Assembly (NCBI RefSeq): GCF_900156645.1
Contig: NZ_FTOC01000006.1
Location: 1 to 64,000, forward strand
DNA: 64,000 nucleotides
Direction of reading: 5' to 3'
Source: Salimicrobium flavidum
GTDB lineage: Bacteria > Bacillota > Bacilli > Bacillales > Halobacillaceae
The notes under the pieces were generated by a model. The model saw nothing but the letters and a program-made list of their open reading frames with translations, had not been told where the DNA came from and made no database searches. A program made the position numbers and the translations under genes. Positions 25,363 to 34,409 of the stretch are shown piece after piece; the stretch's first letter is position 1; the number at the start of each line of letters is the position of its first letter.

Positions 25363-26578
25363 TCGTAGTCACCAGATGCTTTTTCTTATTATGCACATCC
25401 GCGTGAACTTTCGTCGGAAGCCCCCATAGCTTGATAAATCCGACCGCAGCGTTGTGATCGAACGCGTCGTCTTTTGAATAAGTGGAAAGCTCTTCGTTAT
25501 AAAGACTTACCGGAGAATGTTTCCCGATCACCTGATGGTGTCCTTTGAACAGTTTGATTTTCACTGTACCTGTAACGAACTTCTGCGTATCCTCGATAAA
25601 TGCCTGGAGAGCTGTTCTGAGCGGAGAATACCAAAGACCGTCATAAACGACTTGTGAAAGCTGTTGTTCTACCTGTGGCTTATAATGAGCGACTTCTCTC
25701 GTCAATGTAAGAAACTCGAGTTCTTTGTGAGCATTGATCAGGATCATAGCTGCAGGGTTCTCATAAACTTCTCTCGATTTGATACCTACGAGTCTGTTTT
25801 CTGTATGGTCGATTCTTCCGACTCCGTGTTCACCGCCGAGATCATTCAATTTTTCAATGAGATCGACAAGACCGATTTCCTGTCCGTTCAGGCTCACAGG
25901 CTTCCCTTCATCAAATCCGATTTCAATCGTTTCAGGTGTATCCGGTGTTTCTTCTACCGGATTCGTCCAGTCATAGGCAGCTTCGGGTGCCTCCTGCCAA
26001 GGGTCTTCGAGCACCCCTGCTTCACATGCTCTTCCCCATATATTCGCATCGATGGAGAATGGGTTTTCTAGATTGACAGGAATCGGAATACCTTTTTCAT
26101 CTGCATAAGCGATCTGTTCATCTCTTGTCATTCCCCATTCTCTTACCGGAGCAATGACTTCAAGTTCAGGATCGAGAGCCTGTATGGAAAGTTCGAACCT
26201 TACCTGGTCATTCCCTTTTCCGGTACATCCATGAGCGACGGCCACTGCACCTTCCTGCTCCGCTACTTCTACGAGCAACTTGGAAATCAAAGGCCGGGAT
26301 AAAGCTGAGGAAAGAGGATATTTCCCTTCATATAACGTATTAGCTTTAAGAGCCGGAAGAAGATACTCATCGGCGAGAAGTTCTTTCCCTTCAATCATAA
26401 TCGCTTTGACTGCACCTACATCAAGAGCTTTCTGTCTGATCGTTTCCAGATCCTTTCCTTCTCCGACATCTATTCCGAGTGCGATAACGTCGTATCCGTA
26501 TTTCTCCTGGATCCATTTTATTGAAATCGATGTATCTAATCCGCCTGAATATGCAAGTACTACTTTAGGTTTTGTCAT
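25355..26578 (-). CDS. argG: Argininosuccinate synthase
   Basis: The 407-residue enzyme condenses citrulline and aspartate with ATP. The P-loop [12 protein letters not shown] lies at residues 9-20; the citrulline/aspartate site includes [13 protein letters not shown] and [10 protein letters not shown]. The ATG follows GAGGAGGACGAAAATC. It is the first gene of argGH. The 330-bp leader carries a T-box ending in a terminator and the promoter overlaps ARG boxes, so the operon should respond to both an arginine repressor (AhrC/ArgR) and uncharged tRNA. Confidence 0.97.
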   Translation of the reverse strand: MTKPKVVLAYSGGLDTSISIKWIQEKYGYDVIALGIDVGEGKDLETIRQKALDVGAVKAIMIEGKELLADEYLLPALKANTLYEGKYPLSSALSRPLISKLLVEVAEQEGAVAVAHGCTGKGNDQVRFELSIQALDPELEVIAPVREWGMTRDEQIAYADEKGIPIPVNLENPFSIDANIWGRACEAGVLEDPWQEAPEAAYDWTNPVEETPDTPETIEIGFDEGKPVSLNGQEIGLVDLIEKLNDLGGEHGVGRIDHTENRLVGIKSREVYENPAAMILINAHKELEFLTLTREVAHYKPQVEQQLSQVVYDGLWYSPLRTALQAFIEDTQKFVTGTVKIKLFKGHHQVIGKHSPVSLYNEELSTYSKDDAFDHNAAVGFIKLWGLPTKVHADVHNKKKHLVTTNE

Positions 26579-26634
26579 GATTTTCGTCCTCCTCAGAATT
26601 TTTCATAATAATTCGTGTTCCATTTTCACCACAG

Positions 26635-26667
26635 AAAATCCGCCTCTTTCTTAAAAAGAGACGGATA
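26635..26667 (-). terminator. T-box terminator of argGH
   Basis: On the minus strand ATCCGTCTCTTT pairs with AAAGAGGCGGAT around a 5-nt loop, followed by TTTTC. It is the conditional terminator that the T-box antiterminator would replace. Confidence 0.88.
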
Positions 26668-26890
26668 TCAGTCCGCGGTACCACTCTCGTTGCCTTATAC
26701 AAATCGATGAATATATTCATCAACCAGAAAAGACCTGCTCATTAACCAGGATAACGGGTGTCTCCCCGCCTCCGATTACTTGATTCACCGGAGTTTCTCC
26801 AAAGGGCGCTTCTTTCAGTTTTGTACGCCGGGCTTCCACCATCCTCCGGCTCGCTGTAGTCATCCACTGAAATACTATCCTTCTTCTCAG
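26635..26890 (-). ncRNA. T-box leader of argGH
   Basis: On the minus strand the T-box core AGAGTGGTACCGCGG (about 26687-26673) is perfect; upstream are AGCGAGCCGGAGGATGGTGGAAGCCCGG-type stem I features (AG-bulge and apical loop, about 26855-26828) and an AGTA loop-E motif (about 26877-26874) next to TTTCAG, which pairs with CTGAAA (26818-26813). After that helix comes GAA and then CGC (26808-26806), an arginine codon at the position expected for the specifier. The T-box class is certain; the arginine specificity is my inference. Confidence 0.92.
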
Positions 26891-26930
26891 AATGTATTTT
26901 TATTATTATTTATTCATAATTATACATTCT
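26891..26930 (-). promoter_or_regulatory. Two ARG-box-like operators at argG
   Basis: AGAATGTATAATTATGAATA (26930-26911, minus strand) matches the arginine-repressor box (TGAATAATTATTCA/TGTATAATTATGAATA type). A second similar half-palindromic stretch, AAAAATACATT (about 26901-26891), follows within one turn or two. The first covers the promoter -10 element. Confidence 0.7.
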
Positions 26931-26946
26931 GGTTCATACATGTCAA
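26919..26946 (-). promoter_or_regulatory. argGH promoter
   Basis: TTGACA (26946-26941), a 16-bp spacer and TATAAT (26924-26919) on the minus strand. The -10 lies within an ARG box. Confidence 0.82.
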
Positions 26947-27045
26947 CAGCTTTCCAAAAGAAATTTCAAAACCTTGCCGTTCCTTCCTTCTCTCTCCGGT
27001 GATAAAGTCAGTCGGGAAACTTCAGCTCCAGCTGGCGAAAAATAA

Positions 27046-27101
27046 AAAACACCCCCGAATGTCGATGATTATACACACGACGCTCGGAGGTGTTTTCCTG
27101 T
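27046..27101. terminator. Hairpin between argG leader and the acetyltransferase gene
   Basis: AAAAAACACC(CCCGA) and (TCGG)AGGTGTTTTCC arms bracket about 30 nt. The sequence between 26947 and 27045 holds nothing that I can recognise. Confidence 0.5.
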
Positions 27102-27201
27102 TCTCATTCAATTCGGAGCACTTAAAGATTTTTTGTGTTTAAGCGCGGAAAATCAGTTTTTTTAAAAGACTCGATCTCTTTCTCATTCCATTTTCCGTTG
27201 G

Positions 27202-27489
27202 TCATTCCGAAGAGCGCAGACCAATGAATACATCTTCGTAATCTTCGTTGTCCGTTAAAACATCACGTGCATAAGGACAATGGGCAACGATTTTTCTGTT
27301 CTCTTCCCTTGCATGCTCCACTACTGCATCCACGAGCTGCTCACCTATGCCTTGGCCCCTCAAAGATTCACCTACATACGTATGATCGATGATGAGTTTA
27401 TCTTGTCCGAAATTCTCAAAATGAATATAAGCTTCCGGATTTTCTCCTTTTCCTATGAAAAAACGTTTATCATCCTGTTTTATTTCCAT
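27202..27489 (-). CDS. Short GNAT-like N-acetyltransferase (YjdJ family)
   Basis: At 95 residues this is a minimal GNAT domain of the YjdJ/PF14542 group. The acetyl-CoA-binding motif is LRGQGIGEQLVDAVVEHAREE, followed by VAHCPYARDVL with the family's conserved Cys-Pro-Tyr. The usual N-terminal half of GNAT enzymes is missing, which is normal for this family. Substrate unknown. The ATG follows GAAGGAAGGGACTAATATAC. Confidence 0.87.
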   Translation of the reverse strand: MEIKQDDKRFFIGKGENPEAYIHFENFGQDKLIIDHTYVGESLRGQGIGEQLVDAVVEHAREENRKIVAHCPYARDVLTDNEDYEDVFIGLRSSE

Positions 27490-27728
27490 GTATATTAGTC
27501 CCTTCCTTCATTTGTGTCACTACCATGAAAAAATAAATTTCATCTGTGATAATGCGAATAAATCAGCACGGACTTTCCTGTTAAAACCTGCCGTCCGTTT
27601 CCTGAACGCTTCAGACAGCCGAGACTTTATCCTCTAAGTTTCACTTGGGGGCTTGGGTACCGGTGTTGCAGCCTTTCCCTTCTCAAACTTCAATCATTAG
27701 CAACCTTACCTCTTACCAGAGCTTTTGA
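27490..27728. other. 239-bp non-coding stretch, unexplained
   Basis: No coding sequence is supported here. On the minus strand AAGTTTGAGAAGG… and …CAAGTGAAACTT can pair around a GGCTGC/CAAGCC inner helix, and GGACGGCAGG…GTCCGT can form another hairpin. No riboswitch class that I know fits. It lies between mhqD-like and yjdJ-like genes, both on the minus strand. Confidence 0.35.
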
Positions 27729-28337
27729 TTAAGAGAATCGGTTTTCGTACCATTGCCGAGCATGTGTAATTTCATCTCTGGATAGTTGATGTCCCTGGTC
27801 TGCCCAGAAAATTTCCACTTCAGCCCCTGCTCCTTTAAGCAGTTCGGCCAAGTCTTCGGTTTCTGAAGCAGGGCAGATAGGATCGTTTGTACCAGCACCA
27901 ATGAACACCGGCATTCCCGAGAGATCCGGCAGGCTGATATTTCTCCTTGGAACCATCGGATGAAGAAGGATCGCCCCTTTCAAAGTCTTCCCGTAATGGA
28001 ACAGGAGGCTCCCTGCAATATTAGCACCATTGGAATACCCGACAGCCAGCATATTATCACGCTCAAATGAATGCTCTTCACTCGCCTCATCCAGAAAATC
28101 GTGCAATTCTTTCGTTCGGAAAATCAGGTCCTCTTCATCAAACACCCCTTCTCCCAAACGACGGAAGTAACGGGGCATCCCATTCTCACTTACGTTCCCA
28201 CGTACTGACAATAAGGGAGCCTGCTCGTCTATCATTCCTGCGAGCGGAAGAAGATCCTGTTCTGTTCCTCCTGTACCGTGCAATAACAGAAATACAGGCT
28301 TATCTGTAGTGTTTCCCTGTTCAAAAATATGTTTCAT
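27729..28337 (-). CDS. mhqD: Carboxylesterase/phospholipase-type hydrolase (MhqD-like)
   Basis: The 202-residue alpha/beta hydrolase has the oxyanion-region LLLHGTGGTE, the nucleophile elbow GYSNGAN (Ser at about 98), an acid in GAGTNDPICP and the catalytic His in DQGHQLS. Length and motifs fit MhqD of B. subtilis, a hydrolase induced by quinones and catechols and controlled by MhqR. An inverted repeat that resembles the MhqR operator lies 52 bp upstream, which supports the assignment. The ATG follows GAGGAGGATAACG. Confidence 0.78.
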   Translation of the reverse strand: MKHIFEQGNTTDKPVFLLLHGTGGTEQDLLPLAGMIDEQAPLLSVRGNVSENGMPRYFRRLGEGVFDEEDLIFRTKELHDFLDEASEEHSFERDNMLAVGYSNGANIAGSLLFHYGKTLKGAILLHPMVPRRNISLPDLSGMPVFIGAGTNDPICPASETEDLAELLKGAGAEVEIFWADQGHQLSRDEITHARQWYENRFS

Positions 28338-28388
28338 CGTTATCCTCCTCGTTTTTCGATTTCCACCTGAAGCATTTTTTCAAACTAC

Positions 28389-28406
28389 AATCTTGACTTC
28401 AAGATA
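28389..28406. promoter_or_regulatory. MhqR-like operator
   Basis: AATCTTGACTTCAAGATA is an imperfect palindrome (TATCTTGAAGTCAAGATT) close to the TATCTCGAATTCGAGATA type of MhqR site. It lies upstream of the mhqD-like gene. Confidence 0.6.
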
Positions 28407-28544
28407 ATTATAAAGAAATGATCTGTTTACGTCAAAAATTCAAAAATACCAGTGAAATTTTCTGATAAATGCAAAAAATTGTGTTTCTATTTTATAGTAA
28501 ACGCGTTATAATGACAGTATCCTATAGAGTGGGGTGTGATATCT

Positions 28545-28691
28545 TTGCATAAGACATTGGATCCTGAATGGGTAGAGTTAATGGCAGAAGCCAGGAAGAT
28601 GGGACTTTCTCCCGAAGAGATCAGGAAGTTCCTGAACCGCAAACACTTGGGGGGTTCAATTACAGAAATAACAGCTAGTCCCCTGAATTAA
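28545..28691 (+). CDS. sinI: SinI-like antirepressor (small protein)
   Basis: This 48-residue protein is encoded from a TTG at 28545 (GGGGTG upstream) to TAA at 28691. Residues 5-31, LDPEWVELMAEARKMGLSPEEI onward with RKFL, match the SinI dimerisation helices (LDQEWVELMVEAKEANISPEEIRKYL in B. subtilis). SinI binds SinR through these helices and blocks its repression of biofilm matrix genes. The DNA-binding partner sinR is not adjacent: the next gene is unrelated. A TATAAT (28507-28512) lies upstream with no clear -35. The TTG start suggests low translation. Confidence 0.85.
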   Translation: MHKTLDPEWVELMAEARKMGLSPEEIRKFLNRKHLGGSITEITASPLN

Positions 28692-28771
28692 CAGCCACCC
28701 AGCTGCACATTCCCCACTCTCCCTATACTAAATGCAAGTCATCTCCTATAATAACTTTAGGAGGTTTTTTT

Positions 28772-29086
28772 ATGAACGAAAAAGACGAATGGATCATCCA
28801 TAAATACCAGGAAGAAGAAAAGATGATGATTCTTTTATTTGCACAGTGGTGTGTGGATAATGGACTGGATCCCACACAAGTTTATCATCAGGCTTACCCG
28901 AACCAGGAAATCAGCCCTCTTTTGAAAGAAGTTCTGGAAGAGACCGTCCCTGCAAAAGAATCAGAGGAGATACAACCTGAATTATTGCTTGATGCTTTAT
29001 CCGCTTTCGGGAATGAAGAGCTTGCCTCTCTCGTAGCCGATTTAACCTATTCTAAAGACAAGAAGAACCTTGGGAAAAATGAATAG
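28772..29086 (+). CDS. Hypothetical acidic helical protein
   Basis: The 104-residue protein is soluble, acidic and predicted helical, with no motif that I recognise. The ATG follows TAGGAGGTTTTTTT, a strong ribosome site, and the codon pattern is coding. It follows the sinI-like gene on the same strand after 80 bp and may share its transcript. Conserved short acidic proteins of this kind occur in Bacillaceae, but I cannot name one. Confidence 0.7.
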   Translation: MNEKDEWIIHKYQEEEKMMILLFAQWCVDNGLDPTQVYHQAYPNQEISPLLKEVLEETVPAKESEEIQPELLLDALSAFGNEELASLVADLTYSKDKKNLGKNE

Positions 29087-29117
29087 TTTGATTATCATTC
29101 GATGGCTTGAATGTAAA

Positions 29118-29370
29118 AAGAACCTGGGACAGAATGTATGGTAGAAATGCTAAAAACGAATATTCAAAAAAACACGGAGACTCCTAGGGGAACAGCACGA
29201 GCTGAAGATCCAATGGATCAAGCTATTCGCTTGATCCATTCAGCTGAAGTCGTACCCATGGAAAGCGACGTGTTTTTCTTATGAATCATTCCATAAACGA
29301 AGGTATACAAAAATCCGAACAACATTGTTCGGATTTTTAAACGTAAAAGCAGTTTTTGTCCCAGGCTCTT
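29118..29370. repeat. MITE-like element, family C
   Basis: Imperfect inverted ends AAGAACCTGGGACAGAA and …TTTTTGTCCCAGGCTCTT bound 253 bp that hold no gene. Inside are GGAGACTCCTAGGGGAACAG and CACGAGCTGAAGA, the core also seen in the 54.6-kb element, and a perfect hairpin AATGGATCAAGC/GCTTGATCCATT. A bidirectional terminator lies near its right end. No convincing target duplication was found. Confidence 0.65.
29310..29339. terminator. Bidirectional terminator after the trp operon
   Basis: AAAAATCCGAACAA pairs with TTGTTCGGATTTTT. It lies within the family C element and could end the trp transcript about 65 bp after trpG. Confidence 0.8.
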
Positions 29371-29405
29371 AAATTACCAAGATTAATATAAGGACCTGAC
29401 ACTTC

Positions 29406-29987
29406 TCAGGCTTCTATCGCTATATAGGCGGTAAGCATGTTTTTGATCAGCTGTTTCCCTTCCCCTGTTCCAATCGATTCCGGATGGAACTGGACACCTT
29501 CTAACGGGTACTCTTTATGCCTGATTCCCATGATCACCCCTTCGGAAGTCGTTGCCGTAATATCGAAACAGCCAGGAAGCGTATTTACGTCGACAATAAG
29601 GGAATGATATCTCATTGCAGTAAGCGGCTTCGGTAAATTTTTAAAAACAGTGGAGCCATCATGGTCAATCTCCGAAGATTTCCCATGCATCAGTTCATCA
29701 GCGCGGATGATGTCTCCTCCGAAATGATAGGCTAAAGCCTGGTGTCCGAGACACACTCCGAAAATCGGAATTTCTTTGTAAAAGGTGTTTATGATTTCCT
29801 CGGTGCGTTCCATTTTCTCCGGGGATTGCGGCCCCGGGGACAGGACAATGAGGTCTGGACTCAACCTTTTCACTTCATCCACGGTCACGTCATCATGCCG
29901 ACGCACAGTTATATCTTCACCCATCTCCCCTATATATTGAACAAGATTATATGTGAAAGAGTCATAGTGATCGATCATGTAAATCAT
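29406..29987 (-). CDS. trpG: Anthranilate/aminodeoxychorismate synthase glutaminase subunit
   Basis: The 193-residue class I glutamine amidotransferase has the catalytic Cys in GVCLGHQ (about 79) and the His-Glu pair in VQFHPES. It supplies ammonia from glutamine to TrpE for anthranilate. It starts 31 bp after trpA, at the end of the trp operon, and is not in a folate operon as pabA/trpG is in B. subtilis. Whether it also serves PabB cannot be seen here; no pabB is in the window. Confidence 0.93.
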   Translation of the reverse strand: MIYMIDHYDSFTYNLVQYIGEMGEDITVRRHDDVTVDEVKRLSPDLIVLSPGPQSPEKMERTEEIINTFYKEIPIFGVCLGHQALAYHFGGDIIRADELMHGKSSEIDHDGSTVFKNLPKPLTAMRYHSLIVDVNTLPGCFDITATTSEGVIMGIRHKEYPLEGVQFHPESIGTGEGKQLIKNMLTAYIAIEA

Positions 29988-30017
29988 CTCTGCTCCGCTC
30001 CTCTCTTCTCACGGTGA

Positions 30018-30824
30018 TCATTCCTGGACAAGTTTCCTCAATTCATCTGAAAAAAAAGTCAAACCTGCCTGTTCATTTTCATTTTTCTCCAATTCTAAAC
30101 TCGCTTCGATCAATTTCACAATTTTACTTCCGATAATGAAACCATCTGCATGCTCTCTCATCAAACGGACCTGGTCGTTGGAGGATATTCCAAAACCGAC
30201 GGCGACAGGTACACTGCTATGCTCTTTCACTTTCTCTATGAAGGACAACGTTTCCGGAGCCATTTCCTTCCTTTCCCCGGTCACACCGAGACTTGATACA
30301 CAATAAAGAAAGCCACGTGCCTGTTCTGCGATTCTTTTGATCCGCTCATCAGAGGTAGGAGCTACGAGTGAAATGAGTTCTATATCTTTTTCTTTCGTAC
30401 GCACATTCAATTCTTCACTTTCCTCCAGTGGAAGGTCCGGAATGAGCAGTCCTTCCACCCCGTTTTCTACAAGATCTGCAATGAATGCTTCATGTCCGTA
30501 CTGCAATACCGGGTTATAATAAGTGAATATAACGATCGGAATCGTCACTCCTGCTTTTCTAAGCTCCGGTACCATCCGCACCGATTTTCGGAGTGACATT
30601 CCGGCATCAAGAGCACGTTTTGCCGCTTTCTGAATGACGGGGCCGTCTGCTAAGGGATCCGAATAAGGGACCCCCAGTTCAAGAATATCCGCGCCCGCTT
30701 CCTGAAGACGAAGAGCGTATTGCACGGTCTTATCTGCATCAGGATCTCCAGCTACGATAAAAGGGATGAACAGGTCCTTTTCCCTTGTCAGCTTCCCCTG
30801 GAAAAGTGTCTGCTGCTTCATCAT
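30018..30824 (-). CDS. trpA: Tryptophan synthase alpha chain
   Basis: The 268-residue TIM-barrel enzyme cleaves indole-3-glycerol phosphate to indole and G3P. The signature [18 protein letters not shown] holds the catalytic Glu and Asp, and [12 protein letters not shown] and VAVGFGISS form the phosphate site. It overlaps trpB by 4 bp (ATGA). Forms the alpha2-beta2 complex with TrpB. Confidence 0.96.
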   Translation of the reverse strand: MMKQQTLFQGKLTREKDLFIPFIVAGDPDADKTVQYALRLQEAGADILELGVPYSDPLADGPVIQKAAKRALDAGMSLRKSVRMVPELRKAGVTIPIVIFTYYNPVLQYGHEAFIADLVENGVEGLLIPDLPLEESEELNVRTKEKDIELISLVAPTSDERIKRIAEQARGFLYCVSSLGVTGERKEMAPETLSFIEKVKEHSSVPVAVGFGISSNDQVRLMREHADGFIIGSKIVKLIEASLELEKNENEQAGLTFFSDELRKLVQE

Positions 30825-32008
30825 TTCAATCCCTCCTCTGTAAAATGCTCCATGAGGGTAGCCATATCTTTATCCCCGCGCCCGGAAACATTAATTACGA
30901 TCGTCTGATCACTGGACATTTCTTTCGCTTCTTTAATCGCCTGGGCGATCGCATGTGCAGATTCGATAGCTGGTATGATACCTTCAGCACGGGACAGTCG
31001 TTTCACTGCTTCTAACGCTTCATCGTCGGTGATCGACTCGTAGCGGACACGCTTCGTCTTGAATAGGTTCGCATGCTCCGGACCGATTCCAGGATAATCG
31101 AGTCCTGCTGATATCGAATAAGGTTCGATGATCTGACCGTTCTCATCCTGCATCAGATAGGTCAGCGAGCCATGGATAACTCCCGGTGTACCTTTCGTCA
31201 ACGTAGCAGCGTGATCCGGGGTATCGACCCCTTTTCCGGCTGCCTCGATACCGATAAGTTCCACTTCATCCTCCAGAAATGGATAAAACATACCGATGGC
31301 ATTGCTGCCACCACCTACACATGCATAAATACGATCGATGTTGCGGGTCATCTGTTCCTTCGTCTCATCCCCGATAATACGCTGGAAATTGCGGACCATT
31401 CTCGGATAAGGGTGCGGACCGACGACAGACCCGATCAAATAGAAGTGATCCTCACAGTTGGCTACCCAATAGCGGATCGCTTCGTTCGTCGCATCTTTCA
31501 AAGTTCCGTTCCCGCTGGATACGGAGATGACTTCAGCTCCGAGGAGTTTCATGCGGAACACGTTCAATTCCTGGCGTCGTATATCCTCTTCCCCCATGAA
31601 TACTTTGCAAGAAAGGCCGAGTTTTGCAGCGACCGTGGCGGAGGCTACTCCGTGCTGGCCTGCTCCGGTTTCAGCGATGATTTTATCTTTGCCCATACGT
31701 TTAGCCAGAAGTGCCTGACCGATGGCATTGTTCAATTTATGAGCTCCGGTGTGGAGAAGGTCTTCCCGTTTCAGATAAATCTGCGCTCCCCCAAGTTCAG
31801 CGGTCAGTTTATCCGCGAACGTCATAGGTGTTGGTCTCCCGGCGTATTCTTTCAAATCATGTTCATACTGCTTCAGGAATTCCTCATCCTGCATCGCTTC
31901 ATCCAGAGCAGCTTCCAGTTCTTCCAAAGGGGCCATCAATGTCTCCGGGACGTATTTCCCCCCGAAATCACCATACCTTCCTTTATGATTTGGCATACTT
32001 GTAAGCAT
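30821..32008 (-). CDS. trpB: Tryptophan synthase beta chain
   Basis: The 395-residue PLP enzyme joins indole and serine to tryptophan. [19 protein letters not shown] contains the Schiff-base Lys, and [11 protein letters not shown] and [10 protein letters not shown] are the substrate and phosphate loops. The length is that of the classical TrpB1. The ATG at 32008 follows AAGAGGTGACGGGCC and lies inside the end of trpF (26-bp overlap). Confidence 0.97.
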   Translation of the reverse strand: MLTSMPNHKGRYGDFGGKYVPETLMAPLEELEAALDEAMQDEEFLKQYEHDLKEYAGRPTPMTFADKLTAELGGAQIYLKREDLLHTGAHKLNNAIGQALLAKRMGKDKIIAETGAGQHGVASATVAAKLGLSCKVFMGEEDIRRQELNVFRMKLLGAEVISVSSGNGTLKDATNEAIRYWVANCEDHFYLIGSVVGPHPYPRMVRNFQRIIGDETKEQMTRNIDRIYACVGGGSNAIGMFYPFLEDEVELIGIEAAGKGVDTPDHAATLTKGTPGVIHGSLTYLMQDENGQIIEPYSISAGLDYPGIGPEHANLFKTKRVRYESITDDEALEAVKRLSRAEGIIPAIESAHAIAQAIKEAKEMSSDQTIVINVSGRGDKDMATLMEHFTEEGLK

Positions 32009-32645
32009 GGCCCGTCACCTCTTTCGTTATCAGCTGTATTTTATGAAAATCTTTCCGACCGTCTGTCTCTATGCCACTGGAAATATCTACACCTTCCGGC
32101 TGATGCGCCATCAATTCCCTGATATTTTCCGGGGATACTCCACCGGCCATGAGACAGGAGACATTCTGTTTATTCGCTTCTTCTTTATATTGTGGAATCG
32201 CCTGCCAATCGAAAGTTACACCTGTGCCGCCGTGAGCACCTTTCACTTTCGAATCAATAATGAACCCTTCAGCTACACCACTGAAAAGGCGCATCATCGA
32301 CAGCCCGTCCTGCTGATGATGGATCGCTTTCCACACCGGCATCGGGAACGTTTCTTTGATTTTCAACAGCTCCGAGACCGTTTCATTCCCGTGCAGTTGA
32401 ATGACATCAAGCGGTACGAAACGCAGCACTTCATCGATCTCATCCACTGTAGGATTAACAAATACCCCTACCAATTTTTGTTCAGGACGAATCCGTTTAA
32501 TCCACTTCCCGACTTTTTCAGGAAGGACATATCTTCCTGCTGACTTTACAAATATGAAGCCGAGATGCGTCGCTTGGGAAAACGCTCCTTTTTCAATATC
32601 GGTTTCACTCTGATTCCCACATAGTTTGATCAATGGTTCTATCAT
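31983..32645 (-). CDS. trpF: Phosphoribosylanthranilate isomerase
   Basis: The 220-residue TIM-barrel enzyme has IKLCGNQS with the catalytic Cys near the N terminus, [17 protein letters not shown] and the C-terminal phosphate site [10 protein letters not shown]. It turns phosphoribosylanthranilate into CdRP. The start overlaps the trpC stop by 4 bp. The family form is KICG; here KLCG. Confidence 0.94.
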   Translation of the reverse strand: MIEPLIKLCGNQSETDIEKGAFSQATHLGFIFVKSAGRYVLPEKVGKWIKRIRPEQKLVGVFVNPTVDEIDEVLRFVPLDVIQLHGNETVSELLKIKETFPMPVWKAIHHQQDGLSMMRLFSGVAEGFIIDSKVKGAHGGTGVTFDWQAIPQYKEEANKQNVSCLMAGGVSPENIRELMAHQPEGVDISSGIETDGRKDFHKIQLITKEVTGHAYKYAKS

Positions 32646-33400
32646 GATGTTTCCCCCTTCAAAAGTCGACGTACCGCAGCTTCCACATCCGTTTCTCTCA
32701 TCAGAGACTCTCCGACCAGTACGGCTTCAGCCCCTGCTCTTTTCACTTCTAACAGATCTTCGTTCTTATAAATACCGCTCTCCGAAACAAGAAGTGCTTC
32801 TTCCGGGACATGTGAAGCAATTACAGAAGTCTGCTCCAGGCTCGTTTCGAACGTGTTCAAGTCACGATTGTTCACTCCGATCACTTGCGGAGTAAATATA
32901 TCAAGGATCCTCTTCAGGGTCTCAAGTGCATGAACTTCAACCAGCACTTCCATGCCCAGGCTGTATGCCTCATCATAAAGCACTTTAAGTTGCTCCGCTT
33001 CCATCGCTTCCCCGATGAGAAGGATAGCATCCGCCCCGATCCGCTTGCTTTCCTGAACCTGCAGGGAGTCGATGATGAAGTCTTTTCTCAGCACCGGAAG
33101 GGAGACCTGTTGCTTAACCGCCGTAAGGTATTCATGTGCTCCCTGAAAGAACGAACGGTCGGTCAAAACCGAGATAGCTCTTGCCCCACCCGCTTCATAC
33201 GCTTTCGCAATAGCGACCGGGTCGAAATCTTCACGGATGAGTCCTTTTGAAGGAGAAGCCTTCTTCACTTCCGCAATCAATCCGGAAGGTACACCCTTAC
33301 GCAAAGATTCAGCGAAAGGGACCGTTTCCCTTCCCCTCTCCTCCGGAAGTGTGAGGCGACTTATCTCTTCTTTCTTCACTTCCAATATTCTACTTAGCAT
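32642..33400 (-). CDS. trpC: Indole-3-glycerol phosphate synthase
   Basis: The protein is 252 residues from the ATG at 33400 (GGAGAAGGGAACCT upstream); the frame extends further, but only by 19 residues inside trpD. It closes the indole ring from CdRP. Visible are [15 protein letters not shown] (catalytic Lys), [25 protein letters not shown] and VSESGI. It overlaps trpD by 11 bp and trpF by 4 bp. Confidence 0.95.
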   Translation of the reverse strand: MLSRILEVKKEEISRLTLPEERGRETVPFAESLRKGVPSGLIAEVKKASPSKGLIREDFDPVAIAKAYEAGGARAISVLTDRSFFQGAHEYLTAVKQQVSLPVLRKDFIIDSLQVQESKRIGADAILLIGEAMEAEQLKVLYDEAYSLGMEVLVEVHALETLKRILDIFTPQVIGVNNRDLNTFETSLEQTSVIASHVPEEALLVSESGIYKNEDLLEVKRAGAEAVLVGESLMRETDVEAAVRRLLKGETS

Positions 33401-34409
33401 AGGTTCCCTTCTCCTTCGCAAGTTTGTGATAGTAGTCATCGGTCTTGCCGTTTTCAATAGCCTGCTTCACCTGATCTACCCCATCGGCGATACTTTCAGC
33501 ACCCCCGGCTACATAAAGACCCGCTCCCGCATTCATTACAGCAATAGCCTGAGCCGCTTCAGGAGCTGAGCCCTTCAGGACATTACGAATAAGTGCGGCG
33601 CTTTCCTCTGAAGATTCTATTTGCACTTCTTCGACAGGGAAGGTATGGTATCCGAATTCCTGAGGGTGAACCGTGAACCTTCGGATCTCGCCATCTTTCA
33701 GTTCAACGATATCTGTCTTGCCGGTGATCGTGATTTCATCGAGACCATCCTGGCCGGTTACAAAAAGCACATGCTCCGACCCCAGCTGTTTCAGGGCTTC
33801 TGCCATTTTTTCAGCATAGTTCGTGTCATACACTCCCATCAACTGCCTTTTCGCATTAGCGGGGTTACACATCGGACCGAGAAGATTGAACACTGTACGG
33901 AAGCCAAGTTCTTTCCTTGCCGTAGCGGCATGTTTCATGGCCGGATGATAGACAGGGGCATATAAAAAGGTGAGTCCCTGCTCCTGAACCGCTTTTGCTC
34001 CTTCTTCAGGTGTGGATTCGATCTGAAGGCCGAGCGTTTCTACGACGTCCGCACTTCCGCTGGTGGAAGATACTTTCCGATTCCCATGCTTCGCCACTTT
34101 CGCTCCCATTCCTGCAAGCATAATCGAAACAGCAGTCGAGATATTATACGTAGAAGCTCCGTCCCCTCCTGTACCGCATGTATCCACAAGTTCAGTCTCC
34201 GGGAGCGGAAATTCCTTCATATGTTCACGCATCGCTTTGGCAAAGCCGGTGATCTCCCCCGCCGTTTCTCCTCTGTAACGCATAATACTGAGAAGACTCG
34301 CAAGTTGAGCTGTGCTCATCTCTCCGTTCATCACCACATTCATAAGTTCATATGCTTCCTGCTCGGAAAAAACATTACCTTCTACAGCTTTCGTTACATA
34401 TTCGTTCAT
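33390..34409 (-). CDS. trpD: Anthranilate phosphoribosyltransferase
   Basis: The 339-residue enzyme transfers phosphoribosyl from PRPP to anthranilate. The PRPP motif is [17 protein letters not shown] (about 78-94), with [18 protein letters not shown] and the later [10 protein letters not shown]. The start overlaps the trpE stop by 4 bp, so it is coupled. Confidence 0.96.
   Translation of the reverse strand: MNEYVTKAVEGNVFSEQEAYELMNVVMNGEMSTAQLASLLSIMRYRGETAGEITGFAKAMREHMKEFPLPETELVDTCGTGGDGASTYNISTAVSIMLAGMGAKVAKHGNRKVSSTSGSADVVETLGLQIESTPEEGAKAVQEQGLTFLYAPVYHPAMKHAATARKELGFRTVFNLLGPMCNPANAKRQLMGVYDTNYAEKMAEALKQLGSEHVLFVTGQDGLDEITITGKTDIVELKDGEIRRFTVHPQEFGYHTFPVEEVQIESSEESAALIRNVLKGSAPEAAQAIAVMNAGAGLYVAGGAESIADGVDQVKQAIENGKTDDYYHKLAKEKGTYAK

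Noticed and set aside
27540-27728. RNase P RNA fragment, suggested by GGAAAGTCCGTGCTG on the minus strand
   Set aside because: Only this short stretch fits; the conserved P4 and other RNase P core sequences are absent and the region is too short.
31172-32122. 316-codon plus-strand frame over trpB
   Set aside because: Antisense to the catalytic core of trpB, without start site or motif.
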